In this document: piece by piece, positions 8,677-17,172 of the stretch
How positions within the stretch are numbered: position 1 is the stretch's first letter
How the letters are laid out: every line of letters starts with the position of its first letter
From: Pseudoxanthomonas sp. GM95
GTDB taxonomy: Bacteria > Pseudomonadota > Gammaproteobacteria > Xanthomonadales > Xanthomonadaceae
DNA length: 64,000 nucleotides
Direction: 5' to 3'
NCBI RefSeq assembly: GCF_900109775.1
Contig: NZ_FOAX01000002.1
Coordinates: 372,001 to 436,000 of the forward strand
Program-made: the position numbers and the translations under genes
The notes under the pieces: model-generated
What the model was told of the DNA's origin: nothing
Databases searched by the model: none
Seen by the model: only the letters and a program-made list of their open reading frames with translations

Positions 8677-9480
8677 ATGACCCTGAAAGCCGCTGCAAGC
8701 CTGTTCTGCCTGTTCCCTTCCATCGCGCTGGCACAGTCCCCGTCCAGCACCAGTGACTTGCTGGCCAAGCAGGAAGATGATCGCTGGACCATCGGGGTCG
8801 GCGCTTCGGTCAAGGATGATGGCTATGCAGGCGAGGGCACCCGTATCCGTCCTTTCCCGCTGATCGGCTACGAAGGTGAGCGCGTGTTCTGGCGTGGCCT
8901 CACTGGCGGCGTCCACGTCATCAAAGGCGAGAGTTTCACGCTGGACGCCGTGCTTGCCGGGCGGTTCGATGGCTTCGACATCGACGACCTGGGAAGAAAG
9001 GAACTGGCTGCCAATGGCTTGAACGCCGATCTGCTTGAAGACCGCGACGATGGCCTGGATGCGGGCCTGTCAGCGTCCTGGCGAGGCACCGCGGGCGAAC
9101 TGAAGCTCTCGGCGCTGGCCGACGTTACCGATTCCAGTGGCGGCTACGAGTTCGCCGCTGACTATGGCTATGCACTCCATTGGGGGCGTACCACGCTGGT
9201 GCCCAGTGTGGGCGTGCGCTGGATGTCAAGTGATCTTGTTGAGTACTACTACGGGACCCTGGACGAGGAAGTTGCCCGAGGTGTGGTGCGCTACCAGCCG
9301 GGTTCGGCGGTGGTACCGCAGGTGGGCGTGGGGTTCTCGCGTCCGCTGGGCGAGCACTGGAAGGTCACCGGCTCGGTCAACTACAAGTTCCTCCCCAGCG
9401 AGATCACCGACAGCCCGCTGATGGATCCGGACGTCAGCGGCGCGTTGGGTGCGCGCGTTGGCATTGGCTGGTCGTTCTGA
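8677..9480 (+). CDS. MipA/OmpV family outer-membrane protein
   Basis: A 267-residue protein with a signal peptide (about residues 1-19, cleavage after ALA-Q) followed by alternating beta strands and a C-terminal aromatic residue (GIGWSF), as in outer-membrane barrels. The motif WTIGVGASVKDDGYAGEGTRIRPFPLIGYEGERVFWRG is typical of MipA/OmpV, whose E. coli member is a scaffold for murein synthesis and hydrolysis enzymes. The response-regulator gene starts 34 bases after the stop, so it is probably in one operon with the two-component system. In related bacteria MipA-like genes beside such systems respond to envelope stress or cationic antimicrobials; that is context-based inference. Confidence 0.88.
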   Translation: MTLKAAASLFCLFPSIALAQSPSSTSDLLAKQEDDRWTIGVGASVKDDGYAGEGTRIRPFPLIGYEGERVFWRGLTGGVHVIKGESFTLDAVLAGRFDGFDIDDLGRKELAANGLNADLLEDRDDGLDAGLSASWRGTAGELKLSALADVTDSSGGYEFAADYGYALHWGRTTLVPSVGVRWMSSDLVEYYYGTLDEEVARGVVRYQPGSAVVPQVGVGFSRPLGEHWKVTGSVNYKFLPSEITDSPLMDPDVSGALGARVGIGWSF

Positions 9481-9514
9481 GAAGGTAGCCGCCCTGTCTC
9501 TGGCGGGAAACCTG

Positions 9515-10225
9515 ATGACCGACACAGCGCCAGCCATCGCGACCCGCGTTGCCCTGATCGAGGACCACCCCAGGCTGGCAGGGTTGATCGAGCGTGGGCT
9601 GGCCAGCGCCGGGATCGCGGTCGATGTCTTCCAGACGCTGGAATCTGCCTGGCATGGCTTGAGCGGGCAGGGCTATGCGGTGGCCATCGTCGACCGCGGC
9701 ATGCCCGATGGCGACGGCCTGGACCTGGTGCGCCGGCTGCGGCGCGCCGATGTGCGCACGCCCTGCCTGATGCTCACCTCGCGCGATGCGTTGCGCGACC
9801 GTGTTGACGGCCTGGATGCCGGCGCCGATGACTACCTGCCCAAGCCGTTCGCCCTGGACGAACTGGCAGCCCGCGTGCGTGCCCTGATGCGGCGCCCGAC
9901 GGCGCTGCGCAGCGTGGCGCCGAGCTTCCTGGGGTTGAGCGTGGAGCCGGAAAGCGGCTCGATGCTGGCCGGGCAGGAACGCATCAGCCTGGCGCCTGCA
10001 GAGTTGCAGCTGATGCTGGCGCTGCTGCGCGCCCAAGGACAGACCGTCAGGAGAACTGCGCTGGAGAACGCGGCATGGGGGGCGGGCGGCGCGGTGACAC
10101 CCAACGCGCTGGACGTGGCCATTCACCGTTTGCGCAAGAAGCTGGTCGCGATCGAGGCGGCGGTGGGCCTGGTCAACGTACGCCAGCAGGGTTTTGCACT
10201 CAGGGCGGCCGATGCGTCCGCGTAG
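9515..10225 (+). CDS. OmpR-family two-component response regulator
   Basis: A 236-residue regulator. The receiver domain (about residues 12-125) has the acidic pocket in ALIEDHP, the phosphoacceptor Asp in AIVDRGMPDGDGLDL, and the conserved Thr/Ser and Lys in MLTSRDA and DDYLPKPF. The C-terminal winged-helix DNA-binding domain includes NALDVAIHRLRKKL and the terminal hairpin VRQQGFALR. ATG at 9515 is used instead of the frame-open codon at 9449, which lies inside mipA. Its 3' end overlaps the kinase gene by 14 bases. It probably recognises the 11-bp-period repeat upstream of mipA. Confidence 0.92.
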   Translation: MTDTAPAIATRVALIEDHPRLAGLIERGLASAGIAVDVFQTLESAWHGLSGQGYAVAIVDRGMPDGDGLDLVRRLRRADVRTPCLMLTSRDALRDRVDGLDAGADDYLPKPFALDELAARVRALMRRPTALRSVAPSFLGLSVEPESGSMLAGQERISLAPAELQLMLALLRAQGQTVRRTALENAAWGAGGAVTPNALDVAIHRLRKKLVAIEAAVGLVNVRQQGFALRAADASA

Positions 10226-11576
10226 CCTGACCGCCCGCCTGATGCTGGCGGCGGTTGCCGGCCTGGCCGCGGCGACGGTCGTGGCCTGCGTGCTGGTCTG
10301 GATCGGTGCTGACCTCCGCTCTCCGGACCGCCTGCTGCACGCAGAACTGGAGGAAGAGGTCGCCGACATACAGGCCGGCTTGCGCATCGGTCCCGCTGGC
10401 AGCGTGCATGTCTGGCTCAAGCAGGGCAATGCGCGGGTTTACGACGCCATGCCCAGGGACGCGGCTTACCAGCTCTTCGATGCGGCCGGTCGTTCGGTTG
10501 CCCACAGTCCGCAGGGGCCGGCGCTTCAGGCGTTGATGGGCATGTCGCCCGGGCCCGACGAGCAGGCCGTTCCCATCAGCAATGGTGGCGGGCAGCTGCG
10601 CTTGATCCAGCGTTCGATCCGGCACGCTGACCAGGTCTTTACCGTGCGCGTGGCACGCAGCGACCGCCTGGTGCTGACCCTGCGCGACTACGCCGACAAG
10701 CTGTATGTGCGTGCCGGGCTGGCAACGGCACTGCTTGCGTTGATGACCTTCGGCGCCGTGGTTTTTCTGACCGTGCGTCGCATGATCCTGCCGCTTCATC
10801 GCGTCTCGCAGGTGGCGGCGGGCATCGGGCCGCGCAATCTCACAACGCGCCTGGATGTAGCGCGGGTACCGCTGGAAATCGTGCCACTGGTGCAGGGCTT
10901 CAACACCGCGCTGGAGCGTCTGGAACGTGGCTATCGGGTGCAGCAGGAGTTCCTGGCCGCGGCTGCGCATGAGCTCAAGACGCCGCTGGCCCTGCTCCAG
11001 GCTGAGATCGAACTGGGTGGCGCTGCCAATACCGAGCTGTTGCTGCGTGACACCGGACTGATGGCGCGTCAGGTACACCAGCTGCTGCACCTGGCCGAGG
11101 TCAGTGAGGGGCACAACTACACCTTCGCTGCGATCGATCCCGGCAGCGTGCTGGAAGAGGTGAAGGAATACGTCGCGCGCTTTGCACATCAGCGCAGCGT
11201 GCACCTGGAGTTTGCGCGCGAGCCAGGGGCACTTGGCCATATCGAAGGCGACGCTGCGGCGCTGTTTGTGTTGGCCAAGAACCTGCTGGAAAACGCGCTC
11301 AACCACGCGCCAGCCGGCAGCGTCGTTCTGGTCATGCTGGGAGCTGACGGGTTCTCCGTGCAGGATCAGGGTCCGGGCGTTGCGCCGTCGGATCGCGCCC
11401 ATCTGTTTCAGCGCTTCTGGCGGTCGCAGCGCGATGGCAATGGGGCTGGACTGGGCCTGGCGATCTGCCAGGAAATTTGCGCTGCGCATGGCTGGCGTGT
11501 CGGCCTGGCCGATGTGCAGGCCGGGCAGGGCGCTTGCTTCTTCGTGGCGATGAAACCCAGCGAGGCCGCGCGATGA
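10212..11576 (+). CDS. Sensor histidine kinase
   Basis: A 454-residue membrane kinase. Two transmembrane helices (about residues 7-31 and 170-192) enclose a periplasmic sensor region of about 135 residues. A HAMP-like linker follows. The H-box FLAAAAHELKTPLALLQAE contains the phosphorylated His, and the ATPase domain shows the N-box (NLLENALNHAP), G1 (VQDQGPGVAP) and G2 (GAGLGLAICQEI). It is translationally coupled to the response-regulator gene upstream, and its stop codon overlaps the start of the small ORF at 11573. The signal sensed is unknown; the MipA neighbour points to the envelope. Confidence 0.92.
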   Translation: MRPRSLTARLMLAAVAGLAAATVVACVLVWIGADLRSPDRLLHAELEEEVADIQAGLRIGPAGSVHVWLKQGNARVYDAMPRDAAYQLFDAAGRSVAHSPQGPALQALMGMSPGPDEQAVPISNGGGQLRLIQRSIRHADQVFTVRVARSDRLVLTLRDYADKLYVRAGLATALLALMTFGAVVFLTVRRMILPLHRVSQVAAGIGPRNLTTRLDVARVPLEIVPLVQGFNTALERLERGYRVQQEFLAAAAHELKTPLALLQAEIELGGAANTELLLRDTGLMARQVHQLLHLAEVSEGHNYTFAAIDPGSVLEEVKEYVARFAHQRSVHLEFAREPGALGHIEGDAAALFVLAKNLLENALNHAPAGSVVLVMLGADGFSVQDQGPGVAPSDRAHLFQRFWRSQRDGNGAGLGLAICQEICAAHGWRVGLADVQAGQGACFFVAMKPSEAAR

Positions 11577-11800
11577 ACGCCAGCCTTGCCTTGCTCGACA
11601 CGGCAATCGAGCAGGACATCTTGTCCGTTGCAGGGTTGCTGGAATCCAGCCCACAGGCAGTGATGGACTGGTACCACGCCGTGCCGATCCGCGCACTTGG
11701 CGATGAAACAGCCGCCGAGCTGGTCTGTCAGGGACGTGGCAGCGCCGTGATGGCATTCCTATGGGCGGTCATCGAGATCGAACTCGAGACGAACTGGTAG
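11573..11800 (+). CDS. Small protein resembling the MbcA/ParS/Xre antitoxin C-terminal domain (DUF2384-like)
   Basis: A 75-residue ORF whose ATG overlaps the kinase stop codon (ATGA), so it belongs to the mipA/two-component operon. The segment SSPQAVMDWYHAVPIRALG and DETAAELVCQGRGSAVMAFL follows the pattern of the DUF2384 domain: a Trp-containing helix, then (P/A)LG, then an ELV..GR..AV..FL helix. That domain normally forms the C-terminus of RES/Xre-type antitoxins, where it binds the toxin. The usual N-terminal Xre DNA-binding half and a RES-domain toxin are both missing, so it is either a stand-alone dimerisation module or a relic. The assignment rests on pattern only. Confidence 0.55.
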   Translation: MNASLALLDTAIEQDILSVAGLLESSPQAVMDWYHAVPIRALGDETAAELVCQGRGSAVMAFLWAVIEIELETNW

Positions 11801-11913
11801 CGGGCGGCTCACGTGCCGCTTCCGCAATTGCCAGAAAAGAACGGATCGACTCAAGACGTATGTGAGGACCGCGCGGCCATCGCAACAGGGCCGGAAATCG
11901 GCCGCCAACAGGT

Positions 11914-12150
11914 TTACTGCAGGTGGAAGTAGAACAGTGCCGTCATGCCGGGCAAGTCCCACAGGATGGCATCGATCTGGAAGTTGACCATCGGCCGTTG
12001 CGCAGGTGCAGCCTCGGAGATTGCGTGTGCCTTGAGCTGCAGGGCTTCGGTTCTGAACGCTTCGCTCCTGCCGTGCTCGGCCCAGGCCTTGCGAATCATC
12101 TTTTCAATGCTGCTGGAGTTGTCATTGTCAGGTTCTGCGCGCAAACCCAT
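11914..12150 (-). CDS. Small hypothetical protein
   Basis: A 78-residue ORF (start at 12150 chosen because GAGAGGAG precedes it; an in-frame ATG at 12183 is the alternative). It is polar and helix-prone (SIEKMIRKAWAEHGRSEAFRTEALQL) with a hydrophobic tail (MTALFYFHL). No known domain recognised. It is convergent with the small DUF2384-like gene and divergent from the membrane-protein gene at 12349. Confidence 0.4.
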   Translation of the reverse strand: MGLRAEPDNDNSSSIEKMIRKAWAEHGRSEAFRTEALQLKAHAISEAAPAQRPMVNFQIDAILWDLPGMTALFYFHLQ

Positions 12151-12348
12151 GCTCCTCTCGCGTTGATCATCCTTGCATTGCATTCGGATCGCTTGCCCAG
12201 TATCGATCGGTCACTTATTCATACATGTGGCAGGTGAAAAGAGCATCAGTACCTCACACCTTGTTTGCGTACGGCCTGCGTAAGCTGGATCGCACTCGAT
12301 GGCGATCAGATGGTTGCCATCGAGTTCTCCCCCAAGAGAGGTGCTCCC

Positions 12349-12918
12349 ATGAGCCAGTTATTCAAAGGTCTACAGCTGCTGTTGGCCGACAACGACCTGC
12401 AGCGCAAACCACTCGACGAGCAGGCTGCGCAGTGGCGCCAGAAGTCAGAGCGCGATATCGAGGTTGAAAGCGAATTGATCGAAACCGCCAAGGGCCAGTG
12501 GCTGGCCGGTTCGGTCATGCTCTGGCTGGGTGTATCGCTGACCGCCCTTGCGGTGATCGCCGATAACCTGTGGGAGCATAGTTACAACCCGAGCTTCCCC
12601 AAGATTGTCCTTGTGCTGCTGATCTGGGTCGGCATGCTGTTTGTACTGTGGCTGATTGCACAGATGTTTGACCAGACCGCCGGCTTTGCCCGCTGGGTGC
12701 GCGCATTCAGCAGTCGCTCGCCACTGGCCGAGATGGATGACTCGCTTGAGCAGGTTCAGGAGGCACTGGCCTTGGCAAGGACCTATCCGGACGTGCTGGC
12801 TTACAAGCAGCAAATTGTTGCGTCCCGCCGTCTGCGCCAGGAGGATATCCGGATCATGCGCGACATGGGGCGCCGGCATCGCCAGTCCGCGTACGAGCGT
12901 GAGCTCAGCTTGCTCTGA
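12349..12918 (+). CDS. Hypothetical inner-membrane protein with two transmembrane segments
   Basis: A 189-residue protein. An N-terminal charged helical region (about residues 1-50) is followed by two transmembrane helices (about 52-72 and 83-105), then a cytoplasmic C-terminal region rich in charged residues and helical (MDDSLEQVQEALALARTYPD...YKQQIVASRRLRQEDIRIMRDMG). Start 12349 is set by AGAGGTG upstream; the frame is open farther up but has no ribosome-binding site there. No family recognised. The layout (helix hairpin in the membrane with soluble ends) suggests a membrane-tethered adaptor, but this is speculative. Confidence 0.65.
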   Translation: MSQLFKGLQLLLADNDLQRKPLDEQAAQWRQKSERDIEVESELIETAKGQWLAGSVMLWLGVSLTALAVIADNLWEHSYNPSFPKIVLVLLIWVGMLFVLWLIAQMFDQTAGFARWVRAFSSRSPLAEMDDSLEQVQEALALARTYPDVLAYKQQIVASRRLRQEDIRIMRDMGRRHRQSAYERELSLL

Positions 12919-13363
12919 TTGACTGCGCGCCTACCCCAGGGTCGGCGCCGTTTCTATTTCTTCCAGCATTAATTGTCCCGCAGCTGAGCGAGTCAATCTG
13001 CCGCATTGACTTGTCCGGTGTCTGCCGCATCAAGTGCGCCCGGATCCTGTCGAACAAGCTCCGCTGTTGAAGTGCGCACATGCCGCTCTCATCGAATGCC
13101 TCGCACTGCAGTTGGATGGCCAGGGCCTGATCCTGATCGCAGGTCTGCAACGTAAAAAAAGAAAGAGATTGCCGTGTGTGGTCCATGAGAGTTTCGAATT
13201 GACTCTCCGTGGGGCACGGCCATTGCGTTGCACTGTGCGTCCAGTAAACAGGTCACGCCTGGTCACGGGTCCATCGCCCAGCGCTTGCGTCGTGCAACAA
13301 GAAGAAAGGCCGGACTGGGTCCGGCCTTCGTACAAATGAACCGCTAGGGCCGTGAAGGAGAGA
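12919..13363. other. 445-bp intergenic region
   Basis: No convincing coding sequence on either strand: the short overlapping frames here lack ribosome-binding sites and look like chance. It contains the terminator hairpin of the gene at 13364 (bases 13306-13328) and a short A-rich tract near 13155. Both flanking genes end here (convergent), so promoters are not expected. Confidence 0.6.
13306..13328 (-). terminator. Intrinsic terminator-like hairpin downstream of the glycine-zipper gene
   Basis: A nine-base-pair stem AAGGCCGGA/TCCGGCCTT with a five-base loop (CTGGG). Read on the minus strand it is followed by a T-rich stretch (CTTTCTTCTTG), the arrangement expected for termination of the minus-strand gene ending at 13364. 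Confidence 0.7.
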
Positions 13364-14149
13364 TCAGCCCTTGCGTCCGCCATCGAACGGTTCGTCGGAG
13401 GTAAAGGCATCATGCACCGCCCCCTTGGCCTGATCCCAGGTCAGGCGAGAGTGATGCTTCGCCGACTCCCAGCCCAGGCGCAAATCATTCTCCACGGTGT
13501 CATCCCATTTGCGCCCGCCGAAGTCGGTACTGAAGCGTGAGCGGGTCCCATAGCGATATGCAGGGGCATAATCTTCGTAAGCGCTGTCCTGCTCACGATA
13601 GGCTGCGTGATCAAAGCGCGACCTGAAGTAGTCATCACTGCCTGCGTAGGTGCCATAGGTCCGATCGGCGCGATACCAGGAGTCCCGTGCGGCTTCACGC
13701 GCCTGGTCCCACTCGAGGGTGGAGGTGCCGCGCTGCGCTGGCCACTGCTTTTCAAGCTCGGCCTCACGCTCCTCCCAGCGACGCCCAGGCTCCAGTTCCC
13801 TGGCCTGCAGGCCAAACCCGTAGGCGGTGGCGTAGTCGCGATCGAATTCCTTGGACGGATCCACATAAGGTCGATTGGCGAATTCGCCGCGCCAGTACTC
13901 CGTCTCCATGGTGGGATCGATGCGCTCTGCCACGCCTTTACCAGCTGCGCTGCCGACAACGACACCGACGGCCGCGCCGATCAGGGTTCCGATCGGTCCC
14001 AGTACCGTCCCTGCAGCTGCACCAGCGGCGGCGCCGCCGATGACGCCGCCGACCCCGACACCCACCGGATGGGAACCCGGTGCGCCCGTGATCGGGTCGC
14101 GATTGGCGTCGTCAGGAAGATCTCCATAGTTGTGATCGTGCTTGCTCAT
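13364..14149 (-). CDS. Glycine-zipper protein of unknown function
   Basis: A 261-residue protein. ATG at 14149 begins MSKHDHNYGDLPDDANRD. Residues about 30-75 form a Gly/Ala-rich zipper (GVIGGAAAGAAAGTVLGPIG, then GAAVGVVVGSAAGKG) of the type found in glycine-zipper membrane or envelope-stress proteins. The rest is very polar and rich in Tyr, Asp, Arg and Trp (YRADRTYGTYAGSDDYFRSR), with repeated Trp-Asp-Gln-Ala/Trp-Glu-Ser-Ala motifs near the C-terminus. No signal peptide. Such proteins often accompany desiccation or osmotic stress responses; that is a family-level impression, not a proven role. Confidence 0.7.
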   Translation of the reverse strand: MSKHDHNYGDLPDDANRDPITGAPGSHPVGVGVGGVIGGAAAGAAAGTVLGPIGTLIGAAVGVVVGSAAGKGVAERIDPTMETEYWRGEFANRPYVDPSKEFDRDYATAYGFGLQARELEPGRRWEEREAELEKQWPAQRGTSTLEWDQAREAARDSWYRADRTYGTYAGSDDYFRSRFDHAAYREQDSAYEDYAPAYRYGTRSRFSTDFGGRKWDDTVENDLRLGWESAKHHSRLTWDQAKGAVHDAFTSDEPFDGGRKG

Positions 14150-14344
14150 GTCTGTGACTCCCAAGTAGATCCATCGCGTGGCTTGCTGCGAGGTGCGAAA
14201 GCGTCGCGTCAGATGTGGATCGACTTTGGGAAGCCCTGCGTTAATCGAACGTGCGAGCCACGTGATTCGATGCACATGCCTTGGCAACGTTCGCGCGAGG
14301 CGCGTCAAAGGCATGGGTTTGCGCACGTGCGCGAGCACGAGGGA

Positions 14345-15385
14345 TCAGCTGGTGGGAACCGGCGCTTCAGCGTCGATGAGTCCGCTTTGCTTGAGTTCCT
14401 CCCATAGCGCCTGGGGAATGCGTGCTGCCATCGATTGGACATTTTCCCTAACCTGTTCGGGTGTCCTGGCGCCAGGGATGATCGCCGAGACCACGTCCGG
14501 GGCGCAGGCGAACTGCAGGGCGGCTGTGCGCAGATCGACCTGGTGGCGATCGCAGATCGCTTGCACTTCCGCCCGCTTGGCCGGCGCCCAGTCCGGCACC
14601 TTGCCGTCGTAGAGGTAGCGGTCCCGGCCAGCCAGATAGCCGGCAAGCAGGGGAGCGCCGACAACGACCGAAGCCCCGTGGGCCTGAATCTTCGGAAAGG
14701 TCTCATGCAGCGTTTTGGCATGGTCGAGCAACGAGTACTGGCACGCCAGCAGGAAGATGTCCGGGTCCGCCTGTTCGATGGCGCGGAGGGCAGGCTCGGG
14801 ACTATTCACCCCAAAACCCCAGGCCTTGATCAATCCTTCCTCGCGCATCCTGGTGAGCTCGGGCATCGCGCCTTCCAGTGCCTGCTTGAAGCGTTCTTCC
14901 CAAGGCATGCCCAGGTCCGCCTCATTGTCCGGCGAAAGATCGTGGATGAAGACGATGTCCAGCTTGGCCACGCCCAGGCGGTTGAGACTGTCCTCCACCG
15001 AGCGGCGAACACCTGCGGCCGAATAATCGTAGCGATAGCGAAAGGGTGGAGGATCGGTCCACATCGTCTCCTGCAGCTCGCCGGTCGTGGCGGTCAGCAG
15101 GCGTCCGACCTTGCTTGAGATGACGTAATCGTTCGCCGGTTGCCTGTGCAGGAAATGGCCGAACCTACGCTCGCTGAGTCCAAGTCCGTACCAGGGCGAT
15201 GTGTCGAAATATCGGATCCCCGCGTCCCATGCCGCCTGGAGCGTGTCCTGGCTTTGCGCATCGGTCGCCGGCGCAAAGCCGTTGCCGATGGCGACGCCGC
15301 CCAGCCCGAGATGGCTGGAGGGACGGAACCTGCCTTGTGGGCTTGCGCTGTCAGATGTGGATGGCGTGTTGGCGGCATCTTTCAT
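14345..15385 (-). CDS. Aldo/keto reductase (D-threo-aldose / pyridoxal dehydrogenase-like)
   Basis: A 346-residue TIM-barrel oxidoreductase. The catalytic Asp and Tyr are in YFDTSPWYGLGLSERR (about residues 58-73), the Lys in ISSKVGRLL, and IHDLSPDN occupies the position of the family His. The NAD(P) pocket near the C-terminus is read in ALQFACAPDVVSAIIPGART. The closest pattern is the subgroup that includes D-threo-aldose 1-dehydrogenase, L-fucose dehydrogenase and pyridoxal 4-dehydrogenase; the substrate is unproven. Monocistronic, with about 195 bp to the gene downstream on the same strand and a divergent neighbour upstream. Confidence 0.85.
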   Translation of the reverse strand: MKDAANTPSTSDSASPQGRFRPSSHLGLGGVAIGNGFAPATDAQSQDTLQAAWDAGIRYFDTSPWYGLGLSERRFGHFLHRQPANDYVISSKVGRLLTATTGELQETMWTDPPPFRYRYDYSAAGVRRSVEDSLNRLGVAKLDIVFIHDLSPDNEADLGMPWEERFKQALEGAMPELTRMREEGLIKAWGFGVNSPEPALRAIEQADPDIFLLACQYSLLDHAKTLHETFPKIQAHGASVVVGAPLLAGYLAGRDRYLYDGKVPDWAPAKRAEVQAICDRHQVDLRTAALQFACAPDVVSAIIPGARTPEQVRENVQSMAARIPQALWEELKQSGLIDAEAPVPTS

Positions 15386-15563
15386 TCGGATTGCTCGAAG
15401 TGAGGATCACGCCGAGCCTCGCATCCATGCCGTGTACGGGCGGTGCGGAACGCTGCAGGCAGCGGCGCTGCTTCGCGGTCACCTGTTCAGGAATTCATTG
15501 CGCGGCCGTCACGGCAAGCACCGTAGAAAATCGTGAATTCTTGCGAACGGTTGCCTGCTCCCC

Positions 15564-16142
15564 TTGGATACGATCACTGCATTTTCCACGACGTATCCCA
15601 CTGTGGCAGTCGCGCTTGTTCTGCTTGCTCTGGTCTGTGCGTTCTTTGGTTTGCTGCACCTCAGGCCACGGCTCAAAGCGCTTGATGCGACGGTCGCTCC
15701 CGATCGCGCACTCGAAGCCAGCCTGGCCACCTGGTCCAATGATCTGAAAACCTTCGCCATCGCCCTGCATCTTGGCCGTTGGAACGACGTCAGGTATGCG
15801 ATGCGCTGGGACACGCTGGGCGTGCCAGACAGCGTCTTTGCCGCCATGGACAGCCATTCCGTGGGGGATGAGGCACTTGTCTTGCTGTCCCGCATGGCGC
15901 TGGAGGCCCAGACGCTTGCCAGGACGTCGGTGCTGATTGAACACCACTATCTGCTGCCGTCCGGGCAGATGCCCAAGGACAGCACGCCACGCTATAGCGC
16001 GACCGATTACGCCAGAGCCGTCCGGATGTTGTGCGTGTCGATTGACCGTGCGGTCGCAAGCTTGGCAACGCGCGATGTGTGCCTGCCAAGGGAAGAGGCT
16101 GCGCAGGAGACGGTGATCGAGCCAGTGCGGGTGGCCGCATGA
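15564..16142 (+). CDS. Hypothetical protein with N-terminal membrane anchor
   Basis: A 192-residue ORF opening with TTG at 15564; no in-frame ATG lies before the conserved-looking region, so a rare start or a misplaced start is possible. One N-terminal transmembrane helix (about residues 13-33) precedes a soluble, mostly helical domain. No domain recognised. Its last bases overlap the start of the ORF at 16139 (ATGA), so the two are likely co-translated and may act together. Confidence 0.55.
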   Translation: MDTITAFSTTYPTVAVALVLLALVCAFFGLLHLRPRLKALDATVAPDRALEASLATWSNDLKTFAIALHLGRWNDVRYAMRWDTLGVPDSVFAAMDSHSVGDEALVLLSRMALEAQTLARTSVLIEHHYLLPSGQMPKDSTPRYSATDYARAVRMLCVSIDRAVASLATRDVCLPREEAAQETVIEPVRVAA

Positions 16143-16606
16143 CCCGTTCACTGCATCGCATCGCACTTGATGCCGGCAGCGGTACCGAACTGCACGATCT
16201 TCTCAAGCTCGGGAGCTTCGAGCACTGGATCGTCATGGGCTGGCAGGAACGCGGGCGCTACTGCATCCCTGAGATGGCCATCCGCCTGGAAGGGCTGCCC
16301 TATGTTCCCAGTGGTGTCGGTGAGGCTGATTTCACTCTCATGTGCCGTCTGCCGCTTGCCCGCGCCGAGTTCCACAGGGCATCTGGGATGGTTGTCGTTG
16401 AGTCAGGCGAGACGCAATCCTGGCGCCTTCGCGTGCTTTCAGCCCTGCTGACCGAACATGCAGCCAAGCACCATCCTGACCCAGTGGCGTTGGTGTCCAG
16501 GCCAGACGGGCGGCACCTGATGGATCCCAAGGTCAGGCCACTCAGGGCAGTGAATCGCGCCGTCCAAACCGGCGACTTGGATCGAACCGGTCCGGTCGCA
16601 CCATGA
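16139..16606 (+). CDS. Hypothetical protein coupled to the preceding membrane protein
   Basis: A 155-residue ORF starting at ATG 16139, overlapping the previous stop. It has no signal peptide or membrane segment. Visible features are a central region with several aromatic and Pro residues (RYCIPEMAIRLEGLPYVPSG) and a basic, Pro-rich tail. It lies just upstream of a tRNA gene on the opposite strand. Function not recognised. Confidence 0.5.
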   Translation: MTRSLHRIALDAGSGTELHDLLKLGSFEHWIVMGWQERGRYCIPEMAIRLEGLPYVPSGVGEADFTLMCRLPLARAEFHRASGMVVVESGETQSWRLRVLSALLTEHAAKHHPDPVALVSRPDGRHLMDPKVRPLRAVNRAVQTGDLDRTGPVAP

Positions 16607-16692
16607 CCCTCCGCATGAGCAGATGCGCTGTTGCGCAAGGCCACCAAGTCGCTGCGCGCCAAGAAAGCCATCGCACGGATCGCACCAGCTTG

Positions 16693-16765
16693 TGGGCCCA
16701 CCAGGACTCGAACCTGGAACCAAAGGATTATGAGTCCTCTGCTCTAACCATTGAGCTATAGGCCC
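16693..16765 (-). tRNA. tRNA-Ile (anticodon CAU, read as k2CAU)
   Basis: A complete cloverleaf on the minus strand: seven-bp acceptor stem GGGCCTA/TGGGCCC with discriminator A, D-loop AGCTCAATGGTTAGAGC, anticodon loop CTCATAA and T-arm GGTTCGAGTCC. The CAU anticodon could mean Met, but the loop context GACTCATAATC matches the minor isoleucine tRNA (ileX type), whose C34 is modified to lysidine to read AUA, rather than elongator Met (CACTCATAATG). The 3' CCA is not encoded; the next bases are CAA. Confidence 0.85.
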
Positions 16766-17172
16766 GCAGCCGGGCATTGTACCGGTCGTGGGAGGATCGG
16801 TCTCGGGTCTGGACGTTGCCGCAGGTTGGCCCTCACGCGGGATGACGCGAGGTTCGGTGGCGGGGTTTACGCCGGCGATTGCGCAGTGTGGGAAGGAATT
16901 GGCGCATTCATGGGGTTCCGCAGTGCGGCGCTGCCTTGAAAACCCTGCTCTCCCTGATGTTTAAGCGTCATCGGGGCTGACGATCCGGTCAGGGCGGCGA
17001 TTGAACACGGCAGCTTCATGCTGATGGCCTAAGCTCGGATGGCGTTGTGGGGCCACGACGCGCGCGTCGGCGATATGCGCCGCACTCCTGTCTTTGCAGA
17101 ACCGCCGCAGCGCACCGGCGATGTTGCGTTATTGGTCCAATCCACCCACCCAGCTGGAGGCATCAGCCAGGC
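16766..17172. other. 407-bp intergenic region upstream of the second pao operon
   Basis: Between the 5' end of the tRNA gene and the Tat-type iron-sulfur subunit. Promoters for both must lie here, but no strong sigma-70 hexamer pair or operator stands out. No coding sequence is convincing; the frame of the Fe-S subunit is open upstream to 17047 but lacks a ribosome-binding site there. Confidence 0.5.

Noticed and set aside
16693..16765. Calling the CAU tRNA an elongator tRNA-Met
   Set aside because: The anticodon-stem context (GACTCATAATC) matches tRNA-Ile2, which uses a lysidine-modified CAU anticodon, better than tRNA-Met.
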